NCBI RefSeq assembly: GCF_007004655.1
Contig: NZ_ML660091.1
Span: forward strand, 1 to 64,000
Direction of reading: 5' to 3'
Length of the DNA stretch: 64,000 bases
Source: Exilibacterium tricleocarpae
GTDB lineage: Bacteria; Pseudomonadota; Gammaproteobacteria; Pseudomonadales; Cellvibrionaceae
The position numbers and the translations under genes are program-made. Shown here piece by piece: positions 49,303 to 57,973 of this stretch. Position 1 is the first letter of the stretch. Each line of letters opens with the position of its first letter. The notes beneath the pieces were generated by a model. It saw nothing but the letters and a program-made list of their open reading frames with translations. It did no database searches and was not told where the DNA came from.

Positions 49303-50265
49303 TTACAACCATGTGCCGGCCTTATCCCATCGAAAAGTCGGGCCTTCGGCGCATCGGGTTTGGTAGCGGTGGGCGCACAAACCCGCCACACACGACATTT
49401 GCTCCCGCGCCGATACCCAGATAGCGCTCGGCGGCAGTCGTTGGGCCACCAGGTAAGCGGCTGCGGCCCGCATCATGGTGACGGAGCCGCACAGCAGTGC
49501 CCGGCTGGGCCGGCCAAATCGGGCCAGCACACCGGGCAGCGCCTCCGTGGCTGTGCCCGACAACCGCCGGCGTATGGAGGTGGCCGGGTAGCGCGGCATA
49601 ATGTTGGCGTCGGCGTAGGGGGGGGTGACGGCCGCTGCCGGCGGCGCGTATCCGGCGCCTTGTTCGAGCGTGTCGAATACATCGATCTGTTTTTGCCAGC
49701 GCTCCCGTTCCGGTGTCAACATCTGCGCTTCGGGGTCGCGGGCACCGTAGACCAGCGCCAGGCGCTCACACCAGTGTTCGGTCAGTAAATGGTCGATCAA
49801 CATCACCAGCGGTGCCAGCCCGTCGCCGGCGGCCACCACCAGCACCCGTTCGTCCCGCAGCGCGGCGAGCGGCCAGGGTTTGCCGAAAGGGCCGCGGGCA
49901 CCCAGGGTCGAGCCGACCTCCATATCGAACAGGGCCCGGTCGACGCCGTCCTGATGGCGAACCAGGACGCAAAATTCGCCGTACTGATTGGGAGGGTAGG
50001 TGAAGCTGAAAGGTGCCGCGCCGATTCCCGGTATGTCCAGCACCAGGAATTCTCCGGGCGATATTCCCCGCCAGACGTCGTCGCCGGGCCGGCCGAAGTC
50101 GGGAAAGCGAAACAGAAAATGGCGGGTCTGCCCGCCGTCGCTGTAGTAGTCCACCAGTTGCACAGCCCGCGTTGCCAGCCTGGTACGCCCGGCGGCGAAG
50201 TCGGTGACTGTACCACCGCTAACTCGCCCGCTCGGCGTTTGTTTGAACTTGGGCATAGCCACCAC
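49303..50265 (-). CDS. FAD/NAD(P)-binding oxidoreductase with C-terminal [2Fe-2S] site (HydG-like)
   Basis: A 320-residue ferredoxin-reductase-type protein: FAD-binding barrel (~30-130; APFSFTYPPN), NAD(P) domain (~138-280; RVLVVAAGDGLAPLVMLI, CGSVTMMRAAA), then a Cys-rich end SCVAGLCAHRYQTRC typical of the dihydroorotate dehydrogenase B-type iron-sulfur domain. It resembles gamma subunits of NiFe-hydrogenases/sulfhydrogenases, but no hydrogenase genes are near. An FNR-type box with a GATAAT -10 stands upstream, and its leader has an exact 22-bp tandem duplication. Electron partner unknown. Confidence 0.82.
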   Translation of the reverse strand: MVAMPKFKQTPSGRVSGGTVTDFAAGRTRLATRAVQLVDYYSDGGQTRHFLFRFPDFGRPGDDVWRGISPGEFLVLDIPGIGAAPFSFTYPPNQYGEFCVLVRHQDGVDRALFDMEVGSTLGARGPFGKPWPLAALRDERVLVVAAGDGLAPLVMLIDHLLTEHWCERLALVYGARDPEAQMLTPERERWQKQIDVFDTLEQGAGYAPPAAAVTPPYADANIMPRYPATSIRRRLSGTATEALPGVLARFGRPSRALLCGSVTMMRAAAAYLVAQRLPPSAIWVSAREQMSCVAGLCAHRYQTRCAEGPTFRWDKAGTWL

Positions 50266-50320
50266 CCTTTATTACCACCGTCCGCCCCCCGGTCACCGGC
50301 CCGCGCCGGTAACACCCGCC

Positions 50321-50364
50321 AAGACTGTCCGCAGGGTAGCCGAAGACTGTCCGCAGGGTAGCCG
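50321..50364. repeat. Exact 22-bp tandem duplication
   Basis: Two identical 22-base units containing ACTGTCCGCAGGGTAGCC lie end to end, just downstream of the predicted -10 of the minus-strand oxidoreductase promoter. Confidence 0.85.
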
Positions 50365-50400
50365 GGGTATCGAATTATCCCATCCCCGCCGGAACCCTGT

Positions 50401-50414
50401 TTGACACAGGTCAA
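50401..50414 (-). promoter_or_regulatory. Perfect FNR-type box of the oxidoreductase
   Basis: TTGAC-ACAG-GTCAA is perfect. On the minus strand a GATAAT hexamer (50379 to 50374) is centred 31 bp away. On the plus strand TTTAAA (50434-50439) is less well placed but could serve the nuclease gene, so the site may act in both directions. Confidence 0.7.
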
Positions 50415-50645
50415 CAATGGTGAACCTGTAACCTTTAAACTGCAAGGCTGCTCGGGTTACCCGTTGTTATCGGGTTTGTGTTTTCAGATGGTGTGGTCAG
50501 ATGGCGTTGTCGAGTCTTTGAGGCGCCGCGACGCCCCAAACCGGGACGTCAGCCGGTATGGGAGGCGTGTCGTATAGAGCGCAACAGCGCGGAAAAACCA
50601 GGGTAAGAGAAAACAACAATACAAGACAGTCGAGAGAGAACCGGT

Positions 50646-52043
50646 ATCAAAAAGCGAACAACAACGGGCGCCGCGCCGGCGCCGACACTGCAGTTTCTGG
50701 GGGCCGCGGAAACGGTCACCGGGTCGAAGTACCTGCTGAGCTGCCGGGACACTCATATACTGGTGGACTGCGGACTTTACCAGGGGACTAAAAACTACCG
50801 GCAGCGCAATTGGCAGCAGTTGCCGGTGGCGGAAGACCAGATCAGCGCCATCGTCCTCACCCACGCCCATATCGATCACAGCGGCTATATCCCGGCCCTG
50901 GTGAAAAGAGGCTTTCGCGGCCCCGTTTACTGCAGTGAGGGTACGCTGGCGCTGTGCGAAATACTCCTGCCCGACGCCGGTTACCTGCAGGAAGAGGACG
51001 CCCGCTACGCGAATAAGCACCGGGTCAGCAAACACCACCCGGCCCTGCCGCTGTTTACCGAACAGGACGCGCGGCGCGCGCTGCGGGTATTCCGCCCCGC
51101 GATCTACCATGAATCGGTGGCACTCGGCGACGGCATGACGCTGCAGTTCAGCCCGGCCGGCCATATTATCGGCGCCTGTTCTGCACGTATCACGGCGGCG
51201 GGGCGCAGTGTGGTGTTCAGCGGCGATATCGGTCGCCCCAATGATCCGGTGATGTGCGCCCCGGCCCCCCTCGATAAAACCGATTATCTGATTGTAGAGT
51301 CGACTTACGGCGATCGCCGGCACGCGCCGGTCGATCCGATGGCGTCGTTGAAAGCGGTGATCAATCGCACAGTGAAGCGGGGCGGCGTCGTGTTGATACC
51401 CGCGTTTGCCGTCGGCCGCGCGCAGATGATCTTATACCTTTTGCAGGAGTTGATGGCGACGGAGGCGATCCCCAGGGTGCCGGTGCATCTGAACAGCCCC
51501 ATGGCGCTGGCGGCCACTGAGGTGTTCAACCGCTTCCACAGCGAACACAAGCTGTCGGCGCAGGATTGCCGGCAGATTGTCGATAATACGCACTTTGTCG
51601 GTTCGGTGGAGGAGTCCAAAGCGCTGGTAAACCAGGTCTACCCCTCGATTATTATTTCCGCCAGCGGCATGGCCAGCGGCGGTCGGGTGATACATCATTT
51701 GAAAGCACTGGTCGGCGATCATCGCAACAGCGTCGTGTTTGTCGGCTTTCAGGCGCCCGGCACCCGCGGCGATGCCCTCGTCAAAGGTGCTGACGCGGTT
51801 AAAATGCACGGCCACTACTACGATGTGAATGCGGAAATCGTCGATATCGAAGGCCTGTCTGCCCACGCCGATTACCGGGAAATCATCGACTGGTTACAAC
51901 CGCTGCGGGAGGAACCGCCCCGCCATACGTTCGTCACCCACGGCGAAAAGGCGGCGGCGGACAGTTTGCGGCTCCACCTCCAGGATCAACTCGGGTGGTC
52001 GGCCTCGGTGCCGGAATATCTCGACAGTGTGGTATTGGATTGA
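50646..52043 (+). CDS. MBL-fold beta-CASP ribonuclease (CPSF73-like), start uncertain
   Basis: A metallo-beta-lactamase/beta-CASP nuclease of about 450-465 residues (Ysh1/RNase J-related). It has LQFLGAAETVTGSKYLLS at the N-terminus, the zinc motif THAHIDHSGY, SGDIGRPNDP, the beta-CASP block ESTYGDRRHA to RVPVHLNSPMA, and C-terminal SGMASGGRVIHHL and GLSAHADYREI. The conserved N-terminus is in frame from 50688, yet no ATG, GTG or TTG lies between the in-frame stop at 50604 and GTG 50763; ATC 50646 (GAGAGAG about 8 bases upstream) or CTG 50688 are the candidates. It is followed after 36 bases by a nucleoside-phosphorylase gene, suggesting RNA breakdown feeding that enzyme. Confidence 0.85.
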   Translation: MKKRTTTGAAPAPTLQFLGAAETVTGSKYLLSCRDTHILVDCGLYQGTKNYRQRNWQQLPVAEDQISAIVLTHAHIDHSGYIPALVKRGFRGPVYCSEGTLALCEILLPDAGYLQEEDARYANKHRVSKHHPALPLFTEQDARRALRVFRPAIYHESVALGDGMTLQFSPAGHIIGACSARITAAGRSVVFSGDIGRPNDPVMCAPAPLDKTDYLIVESTYGDRRHAPVDPMASLKAVINRTVKRGGVVLIPAFAVGRAQMILYLLQELMATEAIPRVPVHLNSPMALAATEVFNRFHSEHKLSAQDCRQIVDNTHFVGSVEESKALVNQVYPSIIISASGMASGGRVIHHLKALVGDHRNSVVFVGFQAPGTRGDALVKGADAVKMHGHYYDVNAEIVDIEGLSAHADYREIIDWLQPLREEPPRHTFVTHGEKAAADSLRLHLQDQLGWSASVPEYLDSVVLD

Positions 52044-52079
52044 GGGCCGGGTGAACTTGCAGAGACTGGACGCCTGAGT

Positions 52080-53588
52080 ATGTTGGAAAATGGCTCTCGT
52101 GGCCTGACAGCCACCCGTATGGGTATCGACACCCAACAGGAGCTGGTGGTCTATATGCGCTCAGACTGCCAGGTCTGCCGCTCTGAGGGCTTTGTGGCGC
52201 AGACGCGCGTGAGACTGCGCCTCGAGGAGCGCTATATCATCGCCAAGTTGAACCTGGTCTCGGCGGCGCTGCTGGCGCCGGGCAGCATCGGACTGTCGGA
52301 CAGTGCCTGGCATAAGCTCGGCGCCGCGGAGGGCGACAGGCTGCGGGTGGAGCATCCTCACTACCTGACCTCGCTCAGTTTTGTGCGCAGCAAAATATTC
52401 AACAACCGTCTGTCGGCCCAGGCCATCAGGCATATTATCGGTGACATCGCCGCCGGGCGCTATTCCGATGTGCACCTGGCGGCGTTTCTGACCGCCTGTT
52501 CCGGCGATCGTCTGGACCTGCCGGAAATCATCGATCTCACCAAGGCGATGGTCAGCGTCGGCAAGGTACTGTCCTGGCCCGGGCGCTCGACGGTGCTCGA
52601 CAAGCACTGTGTGGGTGGTCTGCCGGGCAATCGCACGACGCCGATCGTCGCGGCGATTGTGGCCGCGGCGGGGCTCACTATCCCGAAGACCTCATCGCGT
52701 TCCATCACGTCCCCGGCGGGTACGGCAGACACCATGGAGGTCTTGACCGGGGTGGAACTCAGCCTGGAGCAGCTACAGGCGGTAGTCGGCGCCGAAGGGG
52801 CCTGCCTGGCCTGGGGCGGCAGTATCAATATCAGCCCTGCCGACGATCTGCTGATCCGGGTGGAAAGGGCCATTAATCTCGACGGTGAAGGACAGTTAAT
52901 CGCCTCCGTGTTATCGAAAAAAATCGCCGCCGGGGCCACCCATGTCATTATTGATATCCCGGTGGGAGAGTCCGCCAAGGTCCGCAGCCAGAAGCGCGCC
53001 AGGCACTTGTCGACGTTATTCGCCGCGGTGGGCAATGAACTGGGTATCCGCGTGCTGCCGGTCATTACCGATGGCCGCCAGCCGGTCGGCTTCGGTATTG
53101 GTCCGGCGCTGGAGGCGGCGGATGTGATGGCGGTGCTGCAGCGTTCCCCGCAGGCCCCGGTGGATTTGCGCCGGCGTGCGTTGTTCCTGGCCGGCCTGCT
53201 GCTGGAGCTGTCGGACCAATATGCCCCGGGAGAGGGCCGCGCGGTGGCCGAGTCGCTGCTCGACAGCGGCAGCGCCTGGGAAAAGTTTCGTGCCGTGTGC
53301 CGCCGCCAGGGTGGTTTGAAAAGCATTCCCACAGCGCCTTATCAACGCCGGATCTGCGCCCGTACCGGTGGTCGGGTGAAAAGTTTCGACAACCGGCAAC
53401 TGGCGCAGATCGCCAAGCTGGCCGGTGCGCCCAAGGCCAAAGCGGCGGGTATTCAACTCGCCAAAAAGCTCGGCGATACCGTAACGGCGGGTGAGTTGTT
53501 GATGACAATTCACGCCGAAACCCAGGGCGAGCTGCGCTATGCGGAAAATTTTTACCACCGGGTGGAGAATGTGTGTCGGATTGAGTAG
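52080..53588 (+). CDS. Thymidine/AMP phosphorylase family enzyme (archaeal-type)
   Basis: A 502-residue member of the glycosyltransferase family 3 phosphorylases, in the subgroup with an extra ~85-residue N-terminal domain that includes archaeal AMP phosphorylases and bacterial putative thymidine phosphorylases. Motifs: STVLDKHCVGGLPGNRTTP, KTSSRSITSPAGTADTMEVL, INISPADDLLIRVERAINLD, and a C-terminal domain with VTAGELLMTIHAE. The likely reaction is phosphorolysis of a nucleoside or nucleoside 5'-phosphate, releasing the base and ribose phosphate. The pairing with a beta-CASP nuclease argues for nucleotide salvage from RNA; whether AMP or thymidine is used cannot be read here. Confidence 0.9.
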   Translation: MLENGSRGLTATRMGIDTQQELVVYMRSDCQVCRSEGFVAQTRVRLRLEERYIIAKLNLVSAALLAPGSIGLSDSAWHKLGAAEGDRLRVEHPHYLTSLSFVRSKIFNNRLSAQAIRHIIGDIAAGRYSDVHLAAFLTACSGDRLDLPEIIDLTKAMVSVGKVLSWPGRSTVLDKHCVGGLPGNRTTPIVAAIVAAAGLTIPKTSSRSITSPAGTADTMEVLTGVELSLEQLQAVVGAEGACLAWGGSINISPADDLLIRVERAINLDGEGQLIASVLSKKIAAGATHVIIDIPVGESAKVRSQKRARHLSTLFAAVGNELGIRVLPVITDGRQPVGFGIGPALEAADVMAVLQRSPQAPVDLRRRALFLAGLLLELSDQYAPGEGRAVAESLLDSGSAWEKFRAVCRRQGGLKSIPTAPYQRRICARTGGRVKSFDNRQLAQIAKLAGAPKAKAAGIQLAKKLGDTVTAGELLMTIHAETQGELRYAENFYHRVENVCRIE

Positions 53589-53659
53589 CGGCTGTTTAAG
53601 GGCAGGGCGGGCGGGTGATAGCGTATTGCAACAGTAGCCTGGCCAGGGTGAAACAGTCG

Positions 53660-54325
53660 CTACTGGTAATGGTTGTCTTCCTCATACTCGCCGATTTTGT
53701 AGCCGGTCAACAACGATAACAGTTCCACCGGCGATTTTGTTTTCATTTTGCGCATCATACTGGAGCGGTACACATCCACAGTGCGGCTGCTCAGACCCAA
53801 TTCGGCGGCGATGACCTTGGTCTGCCGCCCGGCGACCACGCCGTCCAGCACCTGGCGTTCCCGCGGGGTAAGCTCCTGCAGGCGCCGGCGCACGTCTGCC
53901 GGCATGTCACCGGGCAGTGTGGTTTGGCCATCGCGCTCCAGCGCCTTGTGTATACACCCCAGTAAATCGTTGTCGTTAAACGGCTTTTGAAAAAAGTCAT
54001 AGGCGCCCAGCTTGATTGCGCGCACTGCCATGGGTACGTCGCCGTGACCAGTAAGCATAATGACCGGCGTGCTCACACTGCGCGCCTTGAGGGTTTTCAA
54101 CAGCGCCAGGCCGTCGATCTCCGGCATGCGGACATCGAGCAACAGGCATTGGGGCGGGTGTGGCTTGAATACCTCGAGAAAAGACGCCGCGTCGGCGAAG
54201 ATTTGCGTTTGCAGACCGTGGGAGCGCAAAAACAGGTCGATGGCGTTCAACACCGCCGTATCGTCATCGACGATAAAAACGGTTCCCCTCGCTATCGCCT
54301 TCGTTGCTCTGTCAGTCGTCCCCAT
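53660..54325 (-). CDS. FixJ-like response regulator (second pair)
   Basis: A 221-residue regulator: receiver with acidic residues 20-22, phospho-acceptor Asp64 in LLLDVRMPEIDG and Lys in FFQKPF; LuxR-type helix-turn-helix (~140-205; LTPRERQVLDGVVAGRQTKVIA, LSSRTVDVYRSSMMRKM). Its start codon lies inside the end of the preceding histidine kinase gene (14-base overlap), so the pair is translationally coupled. It is similar in layout to the pair at 45-48 kb. Confidence 0.94.
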   Translation of the reverse strand: MGTTDRATKAIARGTVFIVDDDTAVLNAIDLFLRSHGLQTQIFADAASFLEVFKPHPPQCLLLDVRMPEIDGLALLKTLKARSVSTPVIMLTGHGDVPMAVRAIKLGAYDFFQKPFNDNDLLGCIHKALERDGQTTLPGDMPADVRRRLQELTPRERQVLDGVVAGRQTKVIAAELGLSSRTVDVYRSSMMRKMKTKSPVELLSLLTGYKIGEYEEDNHYQ

Positions 54326-56156
54326 GGTCAGCGCCTTTTAAGATCTTATAAGCCGGCAGGGTAAAGTAAAACTCGGCACCCTTGCGTTTACGATGATTAA
54401 AATCCAGTTTGCCGCCATGGCCATTGATAACCGATTGGCAGATGGACAGGCCGATGCCCATGCCGGACTCCTTAGTGGAATAGTAGGAGGTGAAAATCTT
54501 GTCCCGATCGGCCTTGGCGATACCGACACCGGTATCGCTGACTGAAACCCGCACCCAATTGTCTTCCGTCAACCCGGTTTTTATTTTTATCAGGCGTTGC
54601 CCGTCACCTTTGGCATTGATGGCGTCAATACCGTTAAGAATAAGATTGAACAGGATTTGCTGCAACTGTACGGTGATGCCGTTGATCTCGGGCAGGTGCG
54701 GCTGCAGTACAGTTTGCAAAATAATATTTTGATCTTTCAGGTCATCGGCTAATAGGGTTAGCGTATAGTCAATGAGTTTGTTGATATCGATGGGAATGGG
54801 ATCGATTTCGCGCTGTTTCACCTGGACACGCAATTGTGAGATTACCCCGCCGGCACGACGCGATTGCTTGCTGATTTGTTGCAAGGCGTTTTTCAGCTCC
54901 GCCGGCTGCGCAGTCGTGGTATTTTCCATCAGTTGCAGGCAGGCCTGGGCGTAGGTGGAAATCGATGCCAGCGGCTGGTTGATTTCATGGGCAATTTCGG
55001 TGGCGATTTCGCTCAGCGTCATAATGCGCGAAATGTGCACCATATCCTCGCGGTACTGGCGCACCTCTTCGTTGTGTTGTCGTGTCAGGCGTTCCATCTC
55101 TTTTTGTTCGGTCAGGTCCTTGATAATGCCGGTGAGAATAATCTGATTGCCGACGGCCACTTCGATAACGGTCAATTGCACGGGAAAAGCGTCGCCGTTT
55201 TTGCGGCGGCCTTCAGCTTCAATGGTGTTGCCCGACAGTTTGGGGTGACCGGTGCGCAGGTAGCGGGCAATGTCCTCGTGGCGGTGGGCGTCGGGGAGCA
55301 GGCGGGTTATATCGCCGCCCAGTACTTCCTCGCTGCGGTAGCCGAAAATCTTTTCCGCCGCCTGGTTGAATGACGTGATCTCGCCGCGCAGATCGATATT
55401 GACAATACCGTCGGGCACGGTGTTTAAAACCGCGCTGGCTTTGGCTTCGGACCAGCGCAGCTTGTTTAACAGGGTCTCGCGCTCGGTGACATCCTGAAAC
55501 ATCCAGATTGACATGGATTCATCAATGCCGTGATGAGACAGCTCCAGCAGTCGTGGCGCGCCGGTTTTAGTGGTAATTGGCACAATAATCGGGGTCGAGC
55601 GGTCGATGCAGTCCCAGCTTTTACTCTTGTGTTTGAAGCCGGTAACGATGTTTTTGGGAAACAGGGCGTACCACTGGTCGATGGAATCGAATTCCTTGCG
55701 GTTATAACCGGTGATGGCCGTGGCCGCCTTATTCATATAGAGAGTGTCCGGAGTGGTCACCACAGCACCTGCCGGGAGGTGCTCGATCGCCCGCCGCTCG
55801 ATATGGCTGCGGCGGTCGCTGCTGTCCAGCGAGGTGAACATGATACAGTCATCGCCGTCGTAAGTGCAGTGTTTAAAGTAGGCCTTGACGGGGTAGTGGG
55901 AGCCGTCCTTGCGCAGATAGTCGACTTCCCGGCTCGGCGTCTCGGGCGGGCTGTGTCGCAACATGGGTTCGAGCTGGCGGTACAGGCTCGACGCTTGCTG
56001 TTTACCGAGCAACTCATCCGGCGTCATTTTTTGGAACTGCTCAAGCGAGTAGCCCAGATTCCTGCCGATGTTGGCATTGGCGTAGCAAACGCGTTCGAAT
56101 TGTTTGTCAATAACCACAATTTCGAAGGGGAAGGCTTCGAGCAAGGTTGGGTTCAT
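54312..56156 (-). CDS. Soluble multi-PAS sensor histidine kinase
   Basis: A 614-residue cytoplasmic kinase with no membrane helix. Three PAS modules (~10-115, ~120-235, ~245-365), HisKA with the phospho-His in ATEIAHEINQPLAS, and HATPase (~500-605; NLILNGIDAI, VSDTGVGIAKADRDKIF). The third PAS is FixL-like (SFNQAAEKIFGYRSEEVLGG), but the position of the FixL haem His is not clearly conserved (DAHRHEDIARYLRTG). ATG 56156 is favoured by a GGAAG upstream; an open frame extends to 56222. It overlaps the FixJ-like gene. FNR is encoded on the other strand, so two regulators diverge from here. Confidence 0.9.
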   Translation of the reverse strand: MNPTLLEAFPFEIVVIDKQFERVCYANANIGRNLGYSLEQFQKMTPDELLGKQQASSLYRQLEPMLRHSPPETPSREVDYLRKDGSHYPVKAYFKHCTYDGDDCIMFTSLDSSDRRSHIERRAIEHLPAGAVVTTPDTLYMNKAATAITGYNRKEFDSIDQWYALFPKNIVTGFKHKSKSWDCIDRSTPIIVPITTKTGAPRLLELSHHGIDESMSIWMFQDVTERETLLNKLRWSEAKASAVLNTVPDGIVNIDLRGEITSFNQAAEKIFGYRSEEVLGGDITRLLPDAHRHEDIARYLRTGHPKLSGNTIEAEGRRKNGDAFPVQLTVIEVAVGNQIILTGIIKDLTEQKEMERLTRQHNEEVRQYREDMVHISRIMTLSEIATEIAHEINQPLASISTYAQACLQLMENTTTAQPAELKNALQQISKQSRRAGGVISQLRVQVKQREIDPIPIDINKLIDYTLTLLADDLKDQNIILQTVLQPHLPEINGITVQLQQILFNLILNGIDAINAKGDGQRLIKIKTGLTEDNWVRVSVSDTGVGIAKADRDKIFTSYYSTKESGMGIGLSICQSVINGHGGKLDFNHRKRKGAEFYFTLPAYKILKGADHGDD

Positions 56157-56388
56157 GGGGTTGCTTCCACTGGCGAGACCTGGGTTGATACTAGTCATAT
56201 GTGTCGCGCCAGGCAACGGCAATGGGGCTATCCGCAGGCATATACGTAGTTTTACTTAATAGTAATTACTGTATTTATCTGACTGGGGGCCAGGCAGTAG
56301 AATCACTGGGAGCGTGGAGGGGTAACCGGCCTGGACAGGTGCGCGTCGAAAAATGGCCGGTGCCAAAACGACAGTCAAGGGACCCGGT

Positions 56389-57159
56389 ATGAAAATCATA
56401 GCTACGTCCGTGGCTCAGCCCGCGGGCAAATCGAGCTGCAAAAACTGCTTCCAGTTTCAAAACTGTCTTTGGGGCGAATATCTCACCGAGCAACTGCCTG
56501 AATTTGAACGCTTGATCACCCACAAGCGACCTTTCGGTCGAGGCCAGCATGTGGTGATGGCGGGGCAGAAGTCCGAAGGACTGTGCCTGGTGCGCTCCGG
56601 TTGCCTGAAAGCGTATACGGTAAACAAAGAGGGGGAGTCCCAGGTCATCGGTTTTTACATGCCGGGGGAGTTGGTCTGTATCGATGATTTATGCAACGGT
56701 ATATACCCCTACAACGTTGAGGCTTTGGACACCAGCAGTGTTTGCATTATTCCGCTGGAGGCATTGTTTAGGTTGAGCAGTCTCTACCCGACCGTGATTC
56801 AAAAAGTGTTGGAGAAGCTCAGCTACAATATGCGCCGCGAGCACGAGCAGATGTTCGTACTCACCAAGATGAATGCCAAACAGCGACTGGCGGCCTTTTT
56901 AATCGATATTTCCGACCGCATGGAACGCTGCCACCAGGCGGACGACGGTGAGCTCAATATCTCCATGCGCCGCAGCGATATCGCCAATTTCCTGGGCATG
57001 GCGACGGAGACGGTAAGCCGCTGGATGTCCCGGTTTCAAAACGAGGGCATTATCCGAGTCAACCGCCGGCATATCACCATCAAGGATATGCAAAAACTGA
57101 AGCTTGTTATGAACTGTGCCGAATCATCCATCGAACTGCCGTTGGAGAAAACGGCGTAG
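56389..57159 (+). CDS. fnr: FNR-type oxygen-sensing transcription regulator
   Basis: A 256-residue Crp/Fnr-family regulator. All four [4Fe-4S] ligands of Escherichia FNR are kept: Cys17, Cys20 and Cys26 (SSCKNCFQFQNCLW) and Cys119 in TSSVCIIPLEAL. The cNMP-binding-like barrel spans ~40-150, the dimer helix ~150-180, and the helix-turn-helix ~195-225 has the FNR-specific recognition pattern ETVSR, which reads TTGAT-type half-sites. ATG 56389 follows AAGGGA; an in-frame start at 56353 would add 12 residues. With its cluster intact it should dimerise when oxygen is low and bind the FNR-type palindromes found across the window. Confidence 0.96.
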   Translation: MKIIATSVAQPAGKSSCKNCFQFQNCLWGEYLTEQLPEFERLITHKRPFGRGQHVVMAGQKSEGLCLVRSGCLKAYTVNKEGESQVIGFYMPGELVCIDDLCNGIYPYNVEALDTSSVCIIPLEALFRLSSLYPTVIQKVLEKLSYNMRREHEQMFVLTKMNAKQRLAAFLIDISDRMERCHQADDGELNISMRRSDIANFLGMATETVSRWMSRFQNEGIIRVNRRHITIKDMQKLKLVMNCAESSIELPLEKTA

Positions 57160-57248
57160 GACTGCTGCGAGAACCGCAGATCGGGAGTCGGCCGTCACTG
57201 CGGTATCCGTAGTGACGGCCCTACAGCGCAGGGCCGAGACAGCGGCTG

Positions 57249-57701
57249 TCAGTTACGGTGATGTCCCGAGACAGCTTTCAGCATACCGGCTGTCGCATCG
57301 TATTTTAGCGACGCGTTTCTCCCGGTTTTAGCACAGGCGATAATATCGCCCATTGAAACGATACCGGTAATCGTACCGTCGCCATTGGTGACGGGCAGAC
57401 GCCTCACTTTGTATTCCTGCATCAGTTCCAGTGCCGTGCTGAGGTCATCGGTTTCCCGACAGGTGTACACCGGCTTGGCGGCGGTGATATCGCCGGCTTT
57501 CATATCCCACAGGGGTTTGTGTCCCAGCGCTGCGCCCATGGCGATATCCCGGTCGGTGACCACGCCCAGCGGTCTGTGCTCGTCATCGACTACCGGTATG
57601 CAACCGCAGTCGTGATTCCACATCATCAACGCGACCTGGTCCAGCGGTGCATCCGCATGGCAGGTGGATACGTTGCTGACCATTGTTTCCTGAATCTTCA
57701 T
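57249..57701 (-). CDS. CBS-domain pair protein (signal-transduction type)
   Basis: A 150-residue Bateman module of two CBS motifs (~1-62 and ~68-130), with GCIPVVDDEHRPLGVVTDRD (split) and GTITGIVSMGDIIACAK. ATG 57701 has AGGAGA 9 bases upstream; the open frame to 57743 is not needed. An FNR-type box lies 69 bases upstream. As with the CBS gene fused to the xfp transcript, an adenine-nucleotide sensing role in low-oxygen metabolism is likely. The C-terminal ~20 residues are unstructured. Confidence 0.92.
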   Translation of the reverse strand: MKIQETMVSNVSTCHADAPLDQVALMMWNHDCGCIPVVDDEHRPLGVVTDRDIAMGAALGHKPLWDMKAGDITAAKPVYTCRETDDLSTALELMQEYKVRRLPVTNGDGTITGIVSMGDIIACAKTGRNASLKYDATAGMLKAVSGHHRN

Positions 57702-57769
57702 GGTGAAAAGTCTCCTGTGCGGTTTCTGTTTACATCGCCCCAAGGATGGTCGTTACAGTTTTTTTGGCA

Positions 57770-57783
57770 TTGACGGGTGTCAG
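57770..57783 (-). promoter_or_regulatory. FNR-type box before the CBS gene
   Basis: TTGAC-GGGT-GTCAG matches with one mismatch, about 75 bases from the start codon at 57701. A convincing -10 on the minus strand is not seen at the expected place, so this is the weakest of the eight sites. Confidence 0.45.
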
Positions 57784-57914
57784 TTTTTGGGGCAGAACGC
57801 AAACATCCCGGTCGGATAACCCGGCTGCAAGCTGGTGGAAGAAGGTGCTGCCTTGACGATGCCCGCTTGGCCCATGGGGCGCGATACAAAATACGATTGC
57901 GCAGAGGATTTAGC

Positions 57915-57928
57915 TTGATTGAAATCAA
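57915..57928 (+). promoter_or_regulatory. Canonical FNR box of the APH/AAA kinase gene
   Basis: TTGAT-TGAA-ATCAA is a perfect Escherichia-type FNR box. TATACA at 57951-57956 is centred 32 bp downstream, as in class II FNR promoters; the ATG is at 57974. Confidence 0.8.
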
Positions 57929-57973
57929 TTTCCCGTTGCATCCTGCGGTGTATACATTAAACGGTCAGTTCCT

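Larger units (their letters stand above)
50266..50645. other. Divergent region, oxidoreductase / beta-CASP nuclease
   Basis: It carries the FNR-type box (50401-50414) and, in the oxidoreductase leader, an exact 22-bp tandem duplication (50321-50342 and 50343-50364). The nuclease side (50500-50645) includes an open frame from 50558 that shares no similarity with known proteins and overlaps the nuclease gene in another frame. Confidence 0.5.
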
